From: Bacteroidales bacterium Bact_23
GTDB taxonomy: Bacteria > Bacteroidota > Bacteroidia > Bacteroidales > Lentimicrobiaceae
NCBI GenBank assembly: GCA_001603685.1
Contig: LUZO01000251.1
Location: 1 to 15,862, forward strand
DNA: 15,862 bases
Reading direction: 5' to 3'
Shown: one piece after another, positions 1-6,612 of the stretch
Layout: every line of letters starts with the position of its first letter
Position numbering within the stretch: the stretch's first letter is position 1
Notes under the pieces: generated by a model
Told to the model about the DNA's origin: nothing
Databases searched by the model: none
Seen by the model: only the letters and a program-made list of their open reading frames with translations
Made by a program: the position numbers and the translations under genes

Positions 1-7
1 TTGCATG

Positions 8-57
8 TCATTTCGAACGAAGTGCGCCGTGCCGAGCGAAGTCGAGGTAAGAAATCT
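8..57. repeat. Fragment of Bacteroidota-type interspersed intergenic repeat
   Basis: The stretch begins TGTCATTTCGAACGAAG and ends AAGAAATCT. This framing (TGTCATTTCGA... AGAAATCT) is familiar from short non-coding repeats scattered between genes in many Bacteroidota genomes. Inside it, CGAACGAAGT (14-23) and CGAGCGAAGT (33-42) form an imperfect direct repeat with a 19-base period, and TTCGAA (12-17) is palindromic. A long open frame runs through it but has no start context and no recognisable protein. Identification is from memory of the sequence pattern; only one copy lies in this window, so its repetitive nature cannot be shown here. Confidence 0.5.
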
Positions 58-143
58 GTTATAAGGTTAGGTGTCCCAGTCTCAAAGCCAGGGAGCAACC
101 GTCTTTTAATCAGAATATTGCAAACCTCAACAGTGATTCTGAG

Positions 144-164
144 CCTTCCCCGGCCGGGGAGAGG
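144..164 (-). other. GC-rich hairpin just 3' of the ABC-F gene
   Basis: On the minus strand CCT-C-TCCCC-GGCC-GGGGA-AGG can fold into an 8-bp stem with one bulged base and a GGCC loop. It starts six bases past the stop codon of the ABC-F gene. There is no U-run after it, so it is not a standard intrinsic terminator; it may protect the 3' end, assist termination, or belong to the repeat-rich spacer. Confidence 0.4.
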
Positions 165-169
165 ATACA

Positions 170-2056
170 TTATTCAAATAATTCGCTGAGATCAAGCCAG
201 CGGTTGGTCTTTTCTTCGAGCAGGCTTTCGGTTTCCTGATATCTGAGGCTCAGTTCCGTCAGCTCTTCCGGGCTGCAGGTGCCGCTGTTCATTTTATCAA
301 GGATATCTTTTTTTTCAGCCTCCAGAGCGGGGATTTCGCGGTCGAGGGCTTCAAATTCGGTCTTCTCTTTGTAGCCGGGCTTTCTGGGTTTGTTCTCCTG
401 CTTTGGTTCTGCCGGCTTTGCAGGTGCAGCGGCGCTTTTCTGACGGGCAAGCCTGGCCTCCTCGGCAAGCTTGAGCCGGTAATAATCGGTGTAGTTGCCG
501 TAGTAGTCCTTTATTTTCCCGTTTTCGCCAAAGACAAAGACATGGTCCACGATTTTATCCATAAAATAGCGGTCGTGCGAAACCACAAGCAGGCAGCCTT
601 CGTAATTAATCAGGAAATCCTCCAGCAGGTTCAGTGTGTGTATGTCGAGATCGTTGGTGGGCTCGTCGAGAATCAGGAAGTTGGGGTTTTTCAGAAGCTG
701 CATCAGCAGGAAGAGGCGGCGTTTCTCGCCTCCGCTGAGGTTGGAGTAATAATTGTATTGCAGCGTATGCGGAAAATTGAAGTGCGTAAGGAAAGCCGAG
801 GCTGAAATTCTGCCTTTCCCCAGCGGCATCTCTTCGGCTATGTCTTTTGCAATGTCAATCACCCGTTTGTCCTCTTTGGGCTGAAACCCCTCCTGTGAGT
901 AATAACCGAAAACAATGGTCTGTCCCGTGGTGATCTTCCCCATATCGGGCGCCAGTTCGCCGGTTATCATATTCAGCAGCGTTGTCTTCCCCGATCCGTT
1001 GCGGCCGACAATACCAACCTTTTCACCTTTCTTAAATATATAGGAGAAGTCATCTACCACACGGTTGTCGCCGAATGATTTATGCACATTGTTCATCTCC
1101 AGAATCTTACCGCCAATGCGCGTCATCTTCACCTGAAGCGGGCCGCTTTCTTTTTCGATGCGTTTCGAGGCTTTCTCCTGAATGTCGTAAAAGCGGTCTA
1201 TCCGTGCTTTCGCCTTGGTTCCGCGTGCCTGGGGCATCCGCTTCATCCACTCCAGCTCTGTGCGGAAAAGGTTTTTTGCCTTTTCGGTTTCGGTGGCTTC
1301 AATCGCTTCTCGCTCAGCTTTTTTCTCAATGAAATAGGCATAATTCCCTTTGTAGCGATAGATGTTTCCGCCATCCAGCTCTAAAATTTCATTGCATACA
1401 TTGTCGAGGAAGTAGCGGTCGTGGGTAACAATCAGCAAACTCAGGTTTTGACGCGAGAGATATTCTTCCAGCCACTCAATCATCTCAATGTCAAGGTGGT
1501 TGGTTGGCTCGTCCAGGATCAGCAGATCGGTTTCCTCTATGAGCGCCCGTGCCAATGCCACCTTTTTGCGCTGTCCGCCCGAGAGTTCGCCGATTTTCTG
1601 ATCGAGGTCCGAGATTTTAAACCTGCCCAGTATCTCTTTTATTCTGACATCGTAATCCCAGCCGCCAATCAGTTCCATCCTTCCGGTGCTCTCTTCAAGC
1701 ATCCGCTGAGCCTCGGGTGAATCGTCGTGCCGGATGAGGTTCAGGCTGTACTCATAATCGCGGATGGTACGCATAAACTCATTTTCCGAATGGAAAAGGA
1801 CATCGAAAATGGTTTCCTGATCATCCATTTCAGGGTTCTGCGGAAGGTAAGCCCAGCGCATATCGCGGCGGAAGGTAACCGAGCCGCTGTCGGGAAGGTC
1901 CTTTCCGGTAATGATGTTTAGCAGGCTGCTTTTACCGGCACCGTTCCGGGCGATAAGCGCTACCTTGGCACCCTGGTCAATGCCGAAAGTGATGTCGGAA
2001 AAAAGCTCTTTTTCGCCGAACGATTTGCTGAGTTGTTCTACAAGCAGGTAGTTCAA
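170..2056 (-). CDS. uup: ABC-F family ATPase, Uup-like
   Basis: A cytosolic ABC-F protein: two ATPase domains on one chain and no membrane segments. Family members act on ribosomes (translation factors or antibiotic-protection proteins); Uup is also linked to DNA and ribosome homeostasis. Domain 1 has a Walker A-like ARNGAGKS (36-43), signature LSGGQ (158-162), Walker B LLILDEP with E183, and H212. A basic helical linker follows (about 240-300). Domain 2 has GRNGSGKT (351-358), LSGGE (440-444), E465 and H494. A charged Ala/Pro/Lys linker leads to a C-terminal coiled coil (about 565-628), the feature that favours Uup over EttA. The length, 628 residues, fits Uup. The first Walker A residue is Ala instead of Gly. 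The start codon is TTG; no in-frame ATG precedes it, the next Met is residue 66, and the MNYL beginning resembles relatives. A TAtcTTTG box lies just upstream. An antibiotic-resistance ABC-F role cannot be excluded. Confidence 0.85.
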   Translation of the reverse strand: MNYLLVEQLSKSFGEKELFSDITFGIDQGAKVALIARNGAGKSSLLNIITGKDLPDSGSVTFRRDMRWAYLPQNPEMDDQETIFDVLFHSENEFMRTIRDYEYSLNLIRHDDSPEAQRMLEESTGRMELIGGWDYDVRIKEILGRFKISDLDQKIGELSGGQRKKVALARALIEETDLLILDEPTNHLDIEMIEWLEEYLSRQNLSLLIVTHDRYFLDNVCNEILELDGGNIYRYKGNYAYFIEKKAEREAIEATETEKAKNLFRTELEWMKRMPQARGTKAKARIDRFYDIQEKASKRIEKESGPLQVKMTRIGGKILEMNNVHKSFGDNRVVDDFSYIFKKGEKVGIVGRNGSGKTTLLNMITGELAPDMGKITTGQTIVFGYYSQEGFQPKEDKRVIDIAKDIAEEMPLGKGRISASAFLTHFNFPHTLQYNYYSNLSGGEKRRLFLLMQLLKNPNFLILDEPTNDLDIHTLNLLEDFLINYEGCLLVVSHDRYFMDKIVDHVFVFGENGKIKDYYGNYTDYYRLKLAEEARLARQKSAAAPAKPAEPKQENKPRKPGYKEKTEFEALDREIPALEAEKKDILDKMNSGTCSPEELTELSLRYQETESLLEEKTNRWLDLSELFE

Positions 2057-2076
2057 TGGATGACGATTTTGTCCGG

Positions 2077-2106
2077 CAAAGATAGGGTTTATCGCTGAAA
2101 ATTCAG
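2077..2106 (-). promoter_or_regulatory. Promoter of the ABC-F gene
   Basis: On the minus strand TAtcTTTG (2084-2077) is a perfect Bacteroidota -7 box. Nineteen bases upstream is CTG (2106-2104), a weak -33 element. Predicted transcription start is near 2070, giving a leader of about 14 bases to the TTG start at 2056. This short leader supports that start. Confidence 0.55.
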
Positions 2107-2112
2107 GGCAAC

Positions 2113-2136
2113 AAAAAACCCCGTTTAGCGGGGTTT
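2113..2136 (-). terminator. Intrinsic terminator of csp
   Basis: AAACCCCG / CGGGGTTT (2116-2123 with 2129-2136) forms an 8-bp stem with a 5-base loop. On the minus strand it is followed by a run of T, so it ends the csp transcript before the ABC-F promoter. Confidence 0.85.
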
Positions 2137-2160
2137 CTTGAAACGAACTGAAAAGAAAAA

Positions 2161-2352
2161 CTATATTTTCTTTACTTCAACAGCCTTTTTTCCTCTTTTG
2201 TCTTCGGCAATTTCATAGGAAACAAGGTCGTTTTCACTTACTTTCTCAGTCAGGCCGGTGGCATGAACAAAAACATCATGCTGGGTTTCATCATCAATAA
2301 TGAATCCGAAGCCTTTACGCTCATTGAAAAATTTAACTTTACCGGTAGGCAT
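2161..2352 (-). CDS. Cold shock domain protein (CspA family)
   Basis: A 63-residue single cold-shock domain, an OB-fold that binds single-stranded RNA or DNA and melts RNA secondary structure in the cytoplasm. The start MPTGKVKFFNERKGFGFI carries RNP1 (KGFGFI, 13-18), and RNP2 is VFVHAT (27-32). Length is typical, slightly short of the 66-70 of enteric CspA. The gene is monocistronic: its own promoter lies at 2381-2411 and a strong terminator at 2113-2136. The predicted leader is only about 22 bases, so the long cold-responsive 5' UTR of E. coli cspA is absent; cold induction should not be assumed from the name. Which csp paralogue it is cannot be told. Confidence 0.93.
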   Translation of the reverse strand: MPTGKVKFFNERKGFGFIIDDETQHDVFVHATGLTEKVSENDLVSYEIAEDKRGKKAVEVKKI

Positions 2353-2380
2353 GGCAATGTGGTATTAATGAATGTGAGTA

Positions 2381-2411
2381 CAAATGTACTAAAAAAAACA
2401 CGGAAAGCCAA
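2381..2411 (-). promoter_or_regulatory. Promoter of csp
   Basis: Minus strand: TTG (2411-2409), a 20-base spacer, then TAcaTTTG (2388-2381). This matches the Bacteroidota sigma-A-type promoter. The predicted start is near 2374, about 22 bases before the csp ATG. Confidence 0.7.
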
Positions 2412-2508
2412 GTTTGGTTCAACCGGAGGGCGGCAAACTGTGGAAAAGTTTCTTTTTTTTCTTCGCTTTTTTGTGGATATTTCCGGATCCCGGCGCAGAA
2501 TTACCGGT

Positions 2509-2772
2509 TTATTCGGCCTCAAGCAGCCAGCGAAATATTTTTTCGGCATCGGCGGCCGAATTTCCGCAAAACTTCCGTTCCGGCAGAAATCCGTTGCATA
2601 CCCCCGGCCTTTCAGGCTTCCCGAAAACGGCACAACGGTTGTCATCCGTCAGTTGAATGCATCTGACAAACGCCGGCTTTCCTTCAGGCATTCCGGGGAT
2701 GGGTGAGCTGATCGAAGGGAAAATACAGCATGCGGCGCAGCCCGGACGACATTCCATTATATCTGAATACAT
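2509..2772 (-). CDS. Small YkgJ/UPF0153-family cysteine-cluster protein
   Basis: An 87-residue protein with the pattern CRPGCAACC near the start, then PSISSPIPGMPEGKPA, C-IQL, RCAVFGKPERPGVC and a late C. This is close to the small enteric UPF0153 proteins (YeiW/YkgJ type), presumed to bind zinc or an iron-sulfur cluster through the Cys residues; no reaction is established. Two in-frame ATGs exist, at 2772 and 2757 (residue 6). A TAatTTTG box at 2785-2778 predicts a transcript starting near 2771, which would make the first ATG leaderless and leaves a 14-base leader for the second; relatives also begin only a few residues before CRPGC. The true start is therefore probably 2757. It lies upstream of csp in the same direction but has its own promoter. 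Confidence 0.85.
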   Translation of the reverse strand: MYSDIMECRPGCAACCIFPSISSPIPGMPEGKPAFVRCIQLTDDNRCAVFGKPERPGVCNGFLPERKFCGNSAADAEKIFRWLLEAE

Positions 2773-2777
2773 GCCCG

Positions 2778-2785
2778 CAAAATTA
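2778..2785 (-). promoter_or_regulatory. -7 box of the small YkgJ-type gene
   Basis: Minus strand TAatTTTG is a full match to the -7 consensus. Only a weak CTG sits 21 bases upstream (2809-2807). The closeness to the coding start bears on the start choice, as noted under the gene. Confidence 0.45.
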
Positions 2786-3005
2786 AACCATTATCCCGAA
2801 ACCGGGCAGGGTGTAGCCAGGAATCCTGAATTTCTTTTCCTAAGTATGCCGGATTTGCCTGAGCATTCCGAAGCAATAATGTTTCTCACTTTTAAAAGAC
2901 GAGGCTTCGGGTTGTTACTTTTCATAATTTTGCTCCGGCATTTGCAGGGTTTCAGACTCTTTTTCAGAGGTTTTTTCGTCAGATAAATAACTACACCTTA
3001 ATTTC

Positions 3006-3761
3006 ATGGCATCACTGATAAAATGGATAGGCGGCGGACTGGGATGGGTTCTCGGCGGACCGATCGGTGCAATCATAGGCATTATTATCGGTTCGTTCTT
3101 CGATACCTCTTCCGGTGAGCAAACCGAAACCGCCGACAGACCCATATACAAAAAACATACTCAGGAGGGTGATTTCAAGGTCAGCTTTCTGGTGTTGATT
3201 GCTGCCATTATGCGGGCCGACGGAAAGGTGATGCGGTCAGAGCTTGATTTGGTGAAAAAATTCCTGCTTGAACAGTTTGGCAAGCCGGAGGCCGAACGCC
3301 TGCTGCTGCTGTTGAAGGAGATTCTCAAACAACCCTTTGATGTTGTGGAGGTTGGCAAGCAGATAAGGATATATATGGAGTATCCGATCCGCCTTCAGAT
3401 GGCATATTTCCTCTTCTCACTGGCTGCCGTCGATGGAGAGGTGCAAAGGTCTGAAGTGGAAGAACTTGAAAGAATCTGTAAAATCATCGGAATCTATCCG
3501 AAGGATTATGCCTCTTTAAAGGCGATGTTTGTGAGGGAAGTATCGGATGTGTCGGGGCTGTCGGGCGCCTACAGCATTCTTGAAATATCGCCCGATGCAA
3601 CGGATGAGGAGGTGAAAAAGGCTTACCGGAAAATGGCGCTTAAATATCATCCCGACAAGGTGGCCCATTTGGGAACATCGGTTCAGGAATCGGCCAAAGT
3701 CAAGTTTCAACGGTTGAATCAGGCATACAATGAAATCAAACGGCAAAGGGGCATCAACTGA
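3006..3761 (+). CDS. Membrane-anchored TerB/J-domain co-chaperone, DjlA-like
   Basis: This 251-residue protein has the DjlA architecture. A glycine-rich hydrophobic N-terminal segment (about 5-33, repeated GG/GxxxG) probably anchors it in the inner membrane. A helical TerB-like domain follows (about 55-170), with two related acidic motifs, RADGKVMRSEL (70-80) and AVDGEVQRSEV (141-151). A C-terminal J domain (about 188-247) contains the essential HPD at 215-217. In proteobacteria DjlA stimulates DnaK ATPase and is tied to envelope stress; the same role here is inferred from the family. The J domain begins AYSILEISPDAT and is complete. The start codon gives the expected anchor with no longer alternative. 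A TAatTTTG (2925-2932) lies about 74 bases upstream but lacks a good -33 element. Its last 32 bases overlap the next gene, so translation is probably coupled. Confidence 0.87.
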   Translation: MASLIKWIGGGLGWVLGGPIGAIIGIIIGSFFDTSSGEQTETADRPIYKKHTQEGDFKVSFLVLIAAIMRADGKVMRSELDLVKKFLLEQFGKPEAERLLLLLKEILKQPFDVVEVGKQIRIYMEYPIRLQMAYFLFSLAAVDGEVQRSEVEELERICKIIGIYPKDYASLKAMFVREVSDVSGLSGAYSILEISPDATDEEVKKAYRKMALKYHPDKVAHLGTSVQESAKVKFQRLNQAYNEIKRQRGIN

Positions 3762-4284
3762 TTTGCGGATTTCCGCCGGAGAAGTTCCCCGCCCGGAAGC
3801 TTTGGGTGCCCTGTTTTCAGCCAACAAGGCATTCCTGCATAAAAGTATCCGTCAGCTTGCCAAAATAAATCCCCGCGAACTGGACTCGGTGGTGCACAAT
3901 CTGCATGAGCAGGCTTTCAGTTTTTACGACTGTCTTGATTGCGCCAACTGCTGCCGCTCAATCAGCCCGGCCATCAGCCACAATGATGTGGATGGGATGG
4001 CCAGAAAGCTGAAAATGCGCCCATCGGAGATGGTGAGCCGCTATCTTCAGATCGACGGCGACGGCGATTTTGTGTTCCACGCCGCTCCGTGCCCCTTCAT
4101 CGATGCGGATAATTACTGCAGCATATACAGCCACCGGCCAAAGGCGTGCCGTGAGTATCCCCATACCGACCGCAGCCGGTTTTACCAGTTGCTGAACCTG
4201 TCGCTGAAAAATGCCGGAATCTGCCCGGTTGTGTACGCCATCCTGATGAAACTGAGCAATCACTACAGCCCGAAAAACCGTTGA
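3730..4284 (+). CDS. YkgJ-family cysteine-cluster protein (putative Fe-S or Zn binding)
   Basis: A 184-residue protein with the classic YkgJ/UPF0153 Cys layout: C68-x2-C71-x2-C74-C75, then C121-P-F, C130-S-I-Y, R-P-K-A-C140-R-E-Y-P, and a late C165. Such proteins are often annotated as Fe-S oxidoreductases or zinc chelators, but no substrate is known, and none is assigned here. The C-terminal half is short of hydrophobic segments, so it is probably soluble. The ATG at 3730 lies 32 bases inside the J-domain gene in another frame. The next in-frame ATG is residue 90, inside the motif region; a TTG at 3802 (residue 25) would remove a low-complexity start and is the only reasonable alternative. 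The overlap suggests co-expression with the co-chaperone. Confidence 0.85.
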   Translation: MKSNGKGASTDLRISAGEVPRPEALGALFSANKAFLHKSIRQLAKINPRELDSVVHNLHEQAFSFYDCLDCANCCRSISPAISHNDVDGMARKLKMRPSEMVSRYLQIDGDGDFVFHAAPCPFIDADNYCSIYSHRPKACREYPHTDRSRFYQLLNLSLKNAGICPVVYAILMKLSNHYSPKNR

Positions 4285-4312
4285 ACGGGCAAGCGCTTTT
4301 TTGCTAAATTTG
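4281..4312 (+). promoter_or_regulatory. Promoter of the TrmH-type methyltransferase gene
   Basis: TTG (4281-4283), a 21-base spacer, then TAaaTTTG (4305-4312). The predicted start is near 4319, leaving about 14 bases before the ATG at 4333. It overlaps the stop codon of the upstream gene, so the methyltransferase gene need not depend on the upstream operon. Confidence 0.6.
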
Positions 4313-4332
4313 TCAATCCTATTTCCTGAAAA

Positions 4333-5130
4333 ATGTCAGAAATCATTACCAGCGCGCAGAATCCTAAGGTCAGGAACCTGCTGTTGCTTCAGCAGAAAGC
4401 CCGTGAACGGCGAAAACAGAACCTGATTGTGGTGGAGGGGTTGCGTGAGCTTGGGATTGCGGTGGAAAACAGATTCAGGCCGGTGGAGTTGTTTATTTGC
4501 CCCGAAATCAGCGGCGATGCCGATTTGGCAGCAATTGCCGGAAATGCAAGGATTACCCGGGTGAGCCGCACGGTTTTTGAGAAAATGGCCTACCGCGAAG
4601 GCTCCGATGGCTGCATTGCCCTGCTGGAACCCCGCTGGCTTAAGCTGAACGAAGTGAAACTCAGGGCCAATCCGCTGATCATCATCCTCGAAGCGGTGGA
4701 GAAGCCCGGGAATCTTGGCGCCGTTTTGCGTACCGCCGATGCTGCAAGGGCTGATGCGGTGATTGTCTGCGACCCGCTTACCGATATCTACAACCCCAAT
4801 GTAATCCGTTCAGGTATCGGATGCGTTTTTTCGAATCAGGTGGTGGCGTGTACCAGCGAAGAGGCACAGCAATGGCTGAAGAAAAACGGGATACGTACCT
4901 ATGCCGCCGAACTGCAGGCATCCTCCGGATATCACCTGCACGATTTCCGTAAGGCAACCGCCTTTGTGATGGGAACCGAAGCCGATGGTCTGACCCCGAA
5001 ATGGATTGATTTCTGCGACGAACGCATCATCATCCCCATGCTGGGCAGCATCGATTCGCTGAATGTATCGGTATCAACTGCCGTGCTGGTTTTTGAAGCC
5101 ATGCGACAGCGCGGTTTCAGAATAGATTAA
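4333..5130 (+). CDS. TrmH/SpoU-family RNA 2'-O-methyltransferase
   Basis: A 265-residue SPOUT enzyme that transfers methyl from SAM to a ribose 2'-OH of tRNA or rRNA. The N-terminal substrate-binding part (1-100) begins ITSAQNPKVRNLLLLQQK and has FxVEG-like VVEGLREL (33-40). The catalytic domain has motif 1 EKPGNLGAVLRTADAA (123-138, with N127 and R133), motif 2 VMGTEADGL (212-220) and motif 3 IPMLGSIDSLNVSVSTAV (234-251), which form the trefoil-knot SAM site. Length and layout fit the TrmH-like group common in Bacteroidota; whether it modifies 23S rRNA or a tRNA cannot be read from the sequence, so no symbol is given. It ends 25 bases from the convergent porin gene with no terminator visible between them. 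Confidence 0.9.
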   Translation: MSEIITSAQNPKVRNLLLLQQKARERRKQNLIVVEGLRELGIAVENRFRPVELFICPEISGDADLAAIAGNARITRVSRTVFEKMAYREGSDGCIALLEPRWLKLNEVKLRANPLIIILEAVEKPGNLGAVLRTADAARADAVIVCDPLTDIYNPNVIRSGIGCVFSNQVVACTSEEAQQWLKKNGIRTYAAELQASSGYHLHDFRKATAFVMGTEADGLTPKWIDFCDERIIIPMLGSIDSLNVSVSTAVLVFEAMRQRGFRID

Positions 5131-5155
5131 CCGCCTGTTTTAGCCCTTCCGGATT

Positions 5156-6391
5156 TCAGAAATAGTAAACCACGCCCAGCCCTATCCTCAGGTTGCCGGT
5201 TTCGCTGCTGTTGATTACCCGGTATTTTGCGTCGTTGGTGCCGTAGGCGGCAGCCGTATATTCCACCTCTCCGATGAAGTTGAATTTTCCCGAAACATAG
5301 GTAATCATCGGCGAAAAGCGGTACACATAGTCAATGTCGGGGTCGCGGGCATAAACGGGGCCGGTAAGTTCCTCAGCCGATCCGCTGTTTTTTGTGTAGC
5401 CCAGCAGGACCGAAGGCTGCCATTTTCCAAAATCGAGCATGGCATTGGTCCATACCGAGTGGTAATTCAGCGGGCTGTATTTTCGCTCGTGGGTAAGCGG
5501 ATCGGTATGGCTTACGCCGAAACCGCCCATCATCAGGTGGTCGTTGAGCGCCTGGCCGTAAACATACTGCGCTTTCACCGAAAGTGCATCCTGCTTCCAT
5601 GAAACGAAAGCGGTGTAGGATAGGCAGCTTACCGATTCCCTGACCGAATAGAGGCTGTCGGTTACCAGGCGGGGGGTAAGCTCCTTGAAATCAACACCGA
5701 TACCGGCAAAAACGCCTTCCCCGCGGTACTGAATCTGTCCGTGAAGGTTGGGAATAACGCTGTTGCGCAGGTAAACCGAAGTGCCGCCCTGCGGGCCGTT
5801 GTTCACATAGTCGCGCTGCGATGCGGCCACGGCCACCAGGTTGAAATTGCCGGTTCTGTAGTCAAGCCTTACCTGCGGCTGCCTGCTGAACGAGTGAAAG
5901 GGAGCGCCGGTATTGAGCGATAGCACATTGGGAATCATCTCAGGCAGATCGAGCGGATGCCAGTATTGTCCCACCAGCAGACGGGTTTTCGCCCATTGAA
6001 GCGAAATATAGGCATGGCGAAGCCGCATGGCATTGTTTTCGGCATTCGATGCGCCGGTAAAGTCGCCTTCCATAAATCCAACCACTTTTGCCCCCAGAAC
6101 ATCCGGCCCGGTAACTTTTGCATTGATGCGGGTAGTCATGGCGTACTGGTTGAGCATGGGGCGGGCATTCAGGTCTTTGCCGTTGCGGTCGAAAACCGGC
6201 TTTTTGGGATAAAACAGCAGAAATCCTTCGCGCGCCTCCACAACCTGGCGGCTGTCGAAAATAGCGTCAGCCCTGATAAAGCCCGAAAAGGAAAGATTGT
6301 ACGAATCGGTTTTCTCCTGGGCAAATCCCGTGCGCAAAGCAGCAACGGTAACCGATAGGATCAGCAATAAATGTCGGAATGAAAAGCGCAT
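5156..6391 (-). CDS. Outer-membrane porin-like beta-barrel protein (DcaP-like)
   Basis: A 411-residue exported protein. Residues 1-24 form a signal peptide (basic MRFSFRH, hydrophobic core, cleavage near GFA-Q). The mature protein opens with FSGFIRADAIFDSRQ and shows alternating polar/hydrophobic strands with many Tyr, Gly and Asn, ending in VVYYF; a C-terminal Phe is the usual beta-barrel assembly signal. The FSGFIRADAIFDSRQ and RHAYISLQW...LLVGQYW patterns resemble DcaP-type porins, which take up small organic acids or other solutes; the substrate here is unknown. It is a single gene with convergent trmH-type and divergent glycosyltransferase neighbours. Upstream, TAATTTG (6412-6406) is one base short of a standard -7 box, with a TTG 21 bases further up, so its promoter is uncertain. 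Confidence 0.78.
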   Translation of the reverse strand: MRFSFRHLLLILSVTVAALRTGFAQEKTDSYNLSFSGFIRADAIFDSRQVVEAREGFLLFYPKKPVFDRNGKDLNARPMLNQYAMTTRINAKVTGPDVLGAKVVGFMEGDFTGASNAENNAMRLRHAYISLQWAKTRLLVGQYWHPLDLPEMIPNVLSLNTGAPFHSFSRQPQVRLDYRTGNFNLVAVAASQRDYVNNGPQGGTSVYLRNSVIPNLHGQIQYRGEGVFAGIGVDFKELTPRLVTDSLYSVRESVSCLSYTAFVSWKQDALSVKAQYVYGQALNDHLMMGGFGVSHTDPLTHERKYSPLNYHSVWTNAMLDFGKWQPSVLLGYTKNSGSAEELTGPVYARDPDIDYVYRFSPMITYVSGKFNFIGEVEYTAAAYGTNDAKYRVINSSETGNLRIGLGVVYYF

Positions 6392-6491
6392 CTTTTTTTT
6401 TCGGGCAAATTACGGCAATGTATCTTGTTCGTGCAACAGGTTTTTATACGGATGCAATTGTAAATTAAATACATGATAATCAATTAAATAA

Positions 6492-6533
6492 CATGCATTG
6501 GCGGCCGGTCCTGCATGATGGGCTGCTTTTTTT
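6492..6533 (+). other. Interlocked stems followed by T-run: pseudoknot- or terminator-like element
   Basis: Two 6-bp pairings interlock. CATGCA (6492-6497) pairs with TGCATG (6512-6517). GCGGCC (6501-6506) pairs with GGCTGC (6521-6526), with one G-T pair. T7 (6527-6533) follows directly. The second stem plus T-run is an intrinsic-terminator shape on the plus strand, yet no plus-strand gene lies upstream before the divergent porin gene. The geometry allows an H-type pseudoknot, or two mutually exclusive hairpins. No clear plus-strand promoter was found at 6392-6490. Confidence 0.35.
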
Positions 6534-6578
6534 GTTCAGTTCTGATGCGAAGGTATTCTTTGAAAGCGGATATTTTTT

Positions 6579-6586
6579 TAGGTTTG
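6579..6586 (+). promoter_or_regulatory. -7 box of the glycosyltransferase gene
   Basis: TAggTTTG matches the -7 consensus and predicts a start near 6593, about 20 bases before the ATG at 6613. The nearest TTTG upstream (6559-6562) gives a spacer of only 16 bases, shorter than the 19-22 seen at the other promoters here. Confidence 0.45.
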
Positions 6587-6612
6587 CACCCTTAAAATAA
6601 TCAGGCAGGTTA

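Noticed and set aside
1..189. 62-codon plus-strand open frame at the window start
   Set aside because: It begins with TTG, runs through the repeat fragment and the hairpin, and resembles no protein family; it also overlaps the end of the ABC-F gene.
2435..2460. AAACT/AGTTT hairpin followed by T8 on the plus strand
   Set aside because: It looks like a terminator, but no plus-strand gene lies upstream and the stem is only 5 bp.
2250..2645. 131-codon minus-strand open frame
   Set aside because: It overlaps both csp and the small YkgJ-type gene in another frame and crosses the csp promoter; composition is not protein-like.
4281..4310. CCGT-TGA-ACGG hairpin and AAGCGCTT with T-run after the larger YkgJ-type gene
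   Set aside because: The first stem is 4 bp and not followed by T; the second is a palindrome too tight to fold. The same stretch is better explained as the promoter of the next gene.
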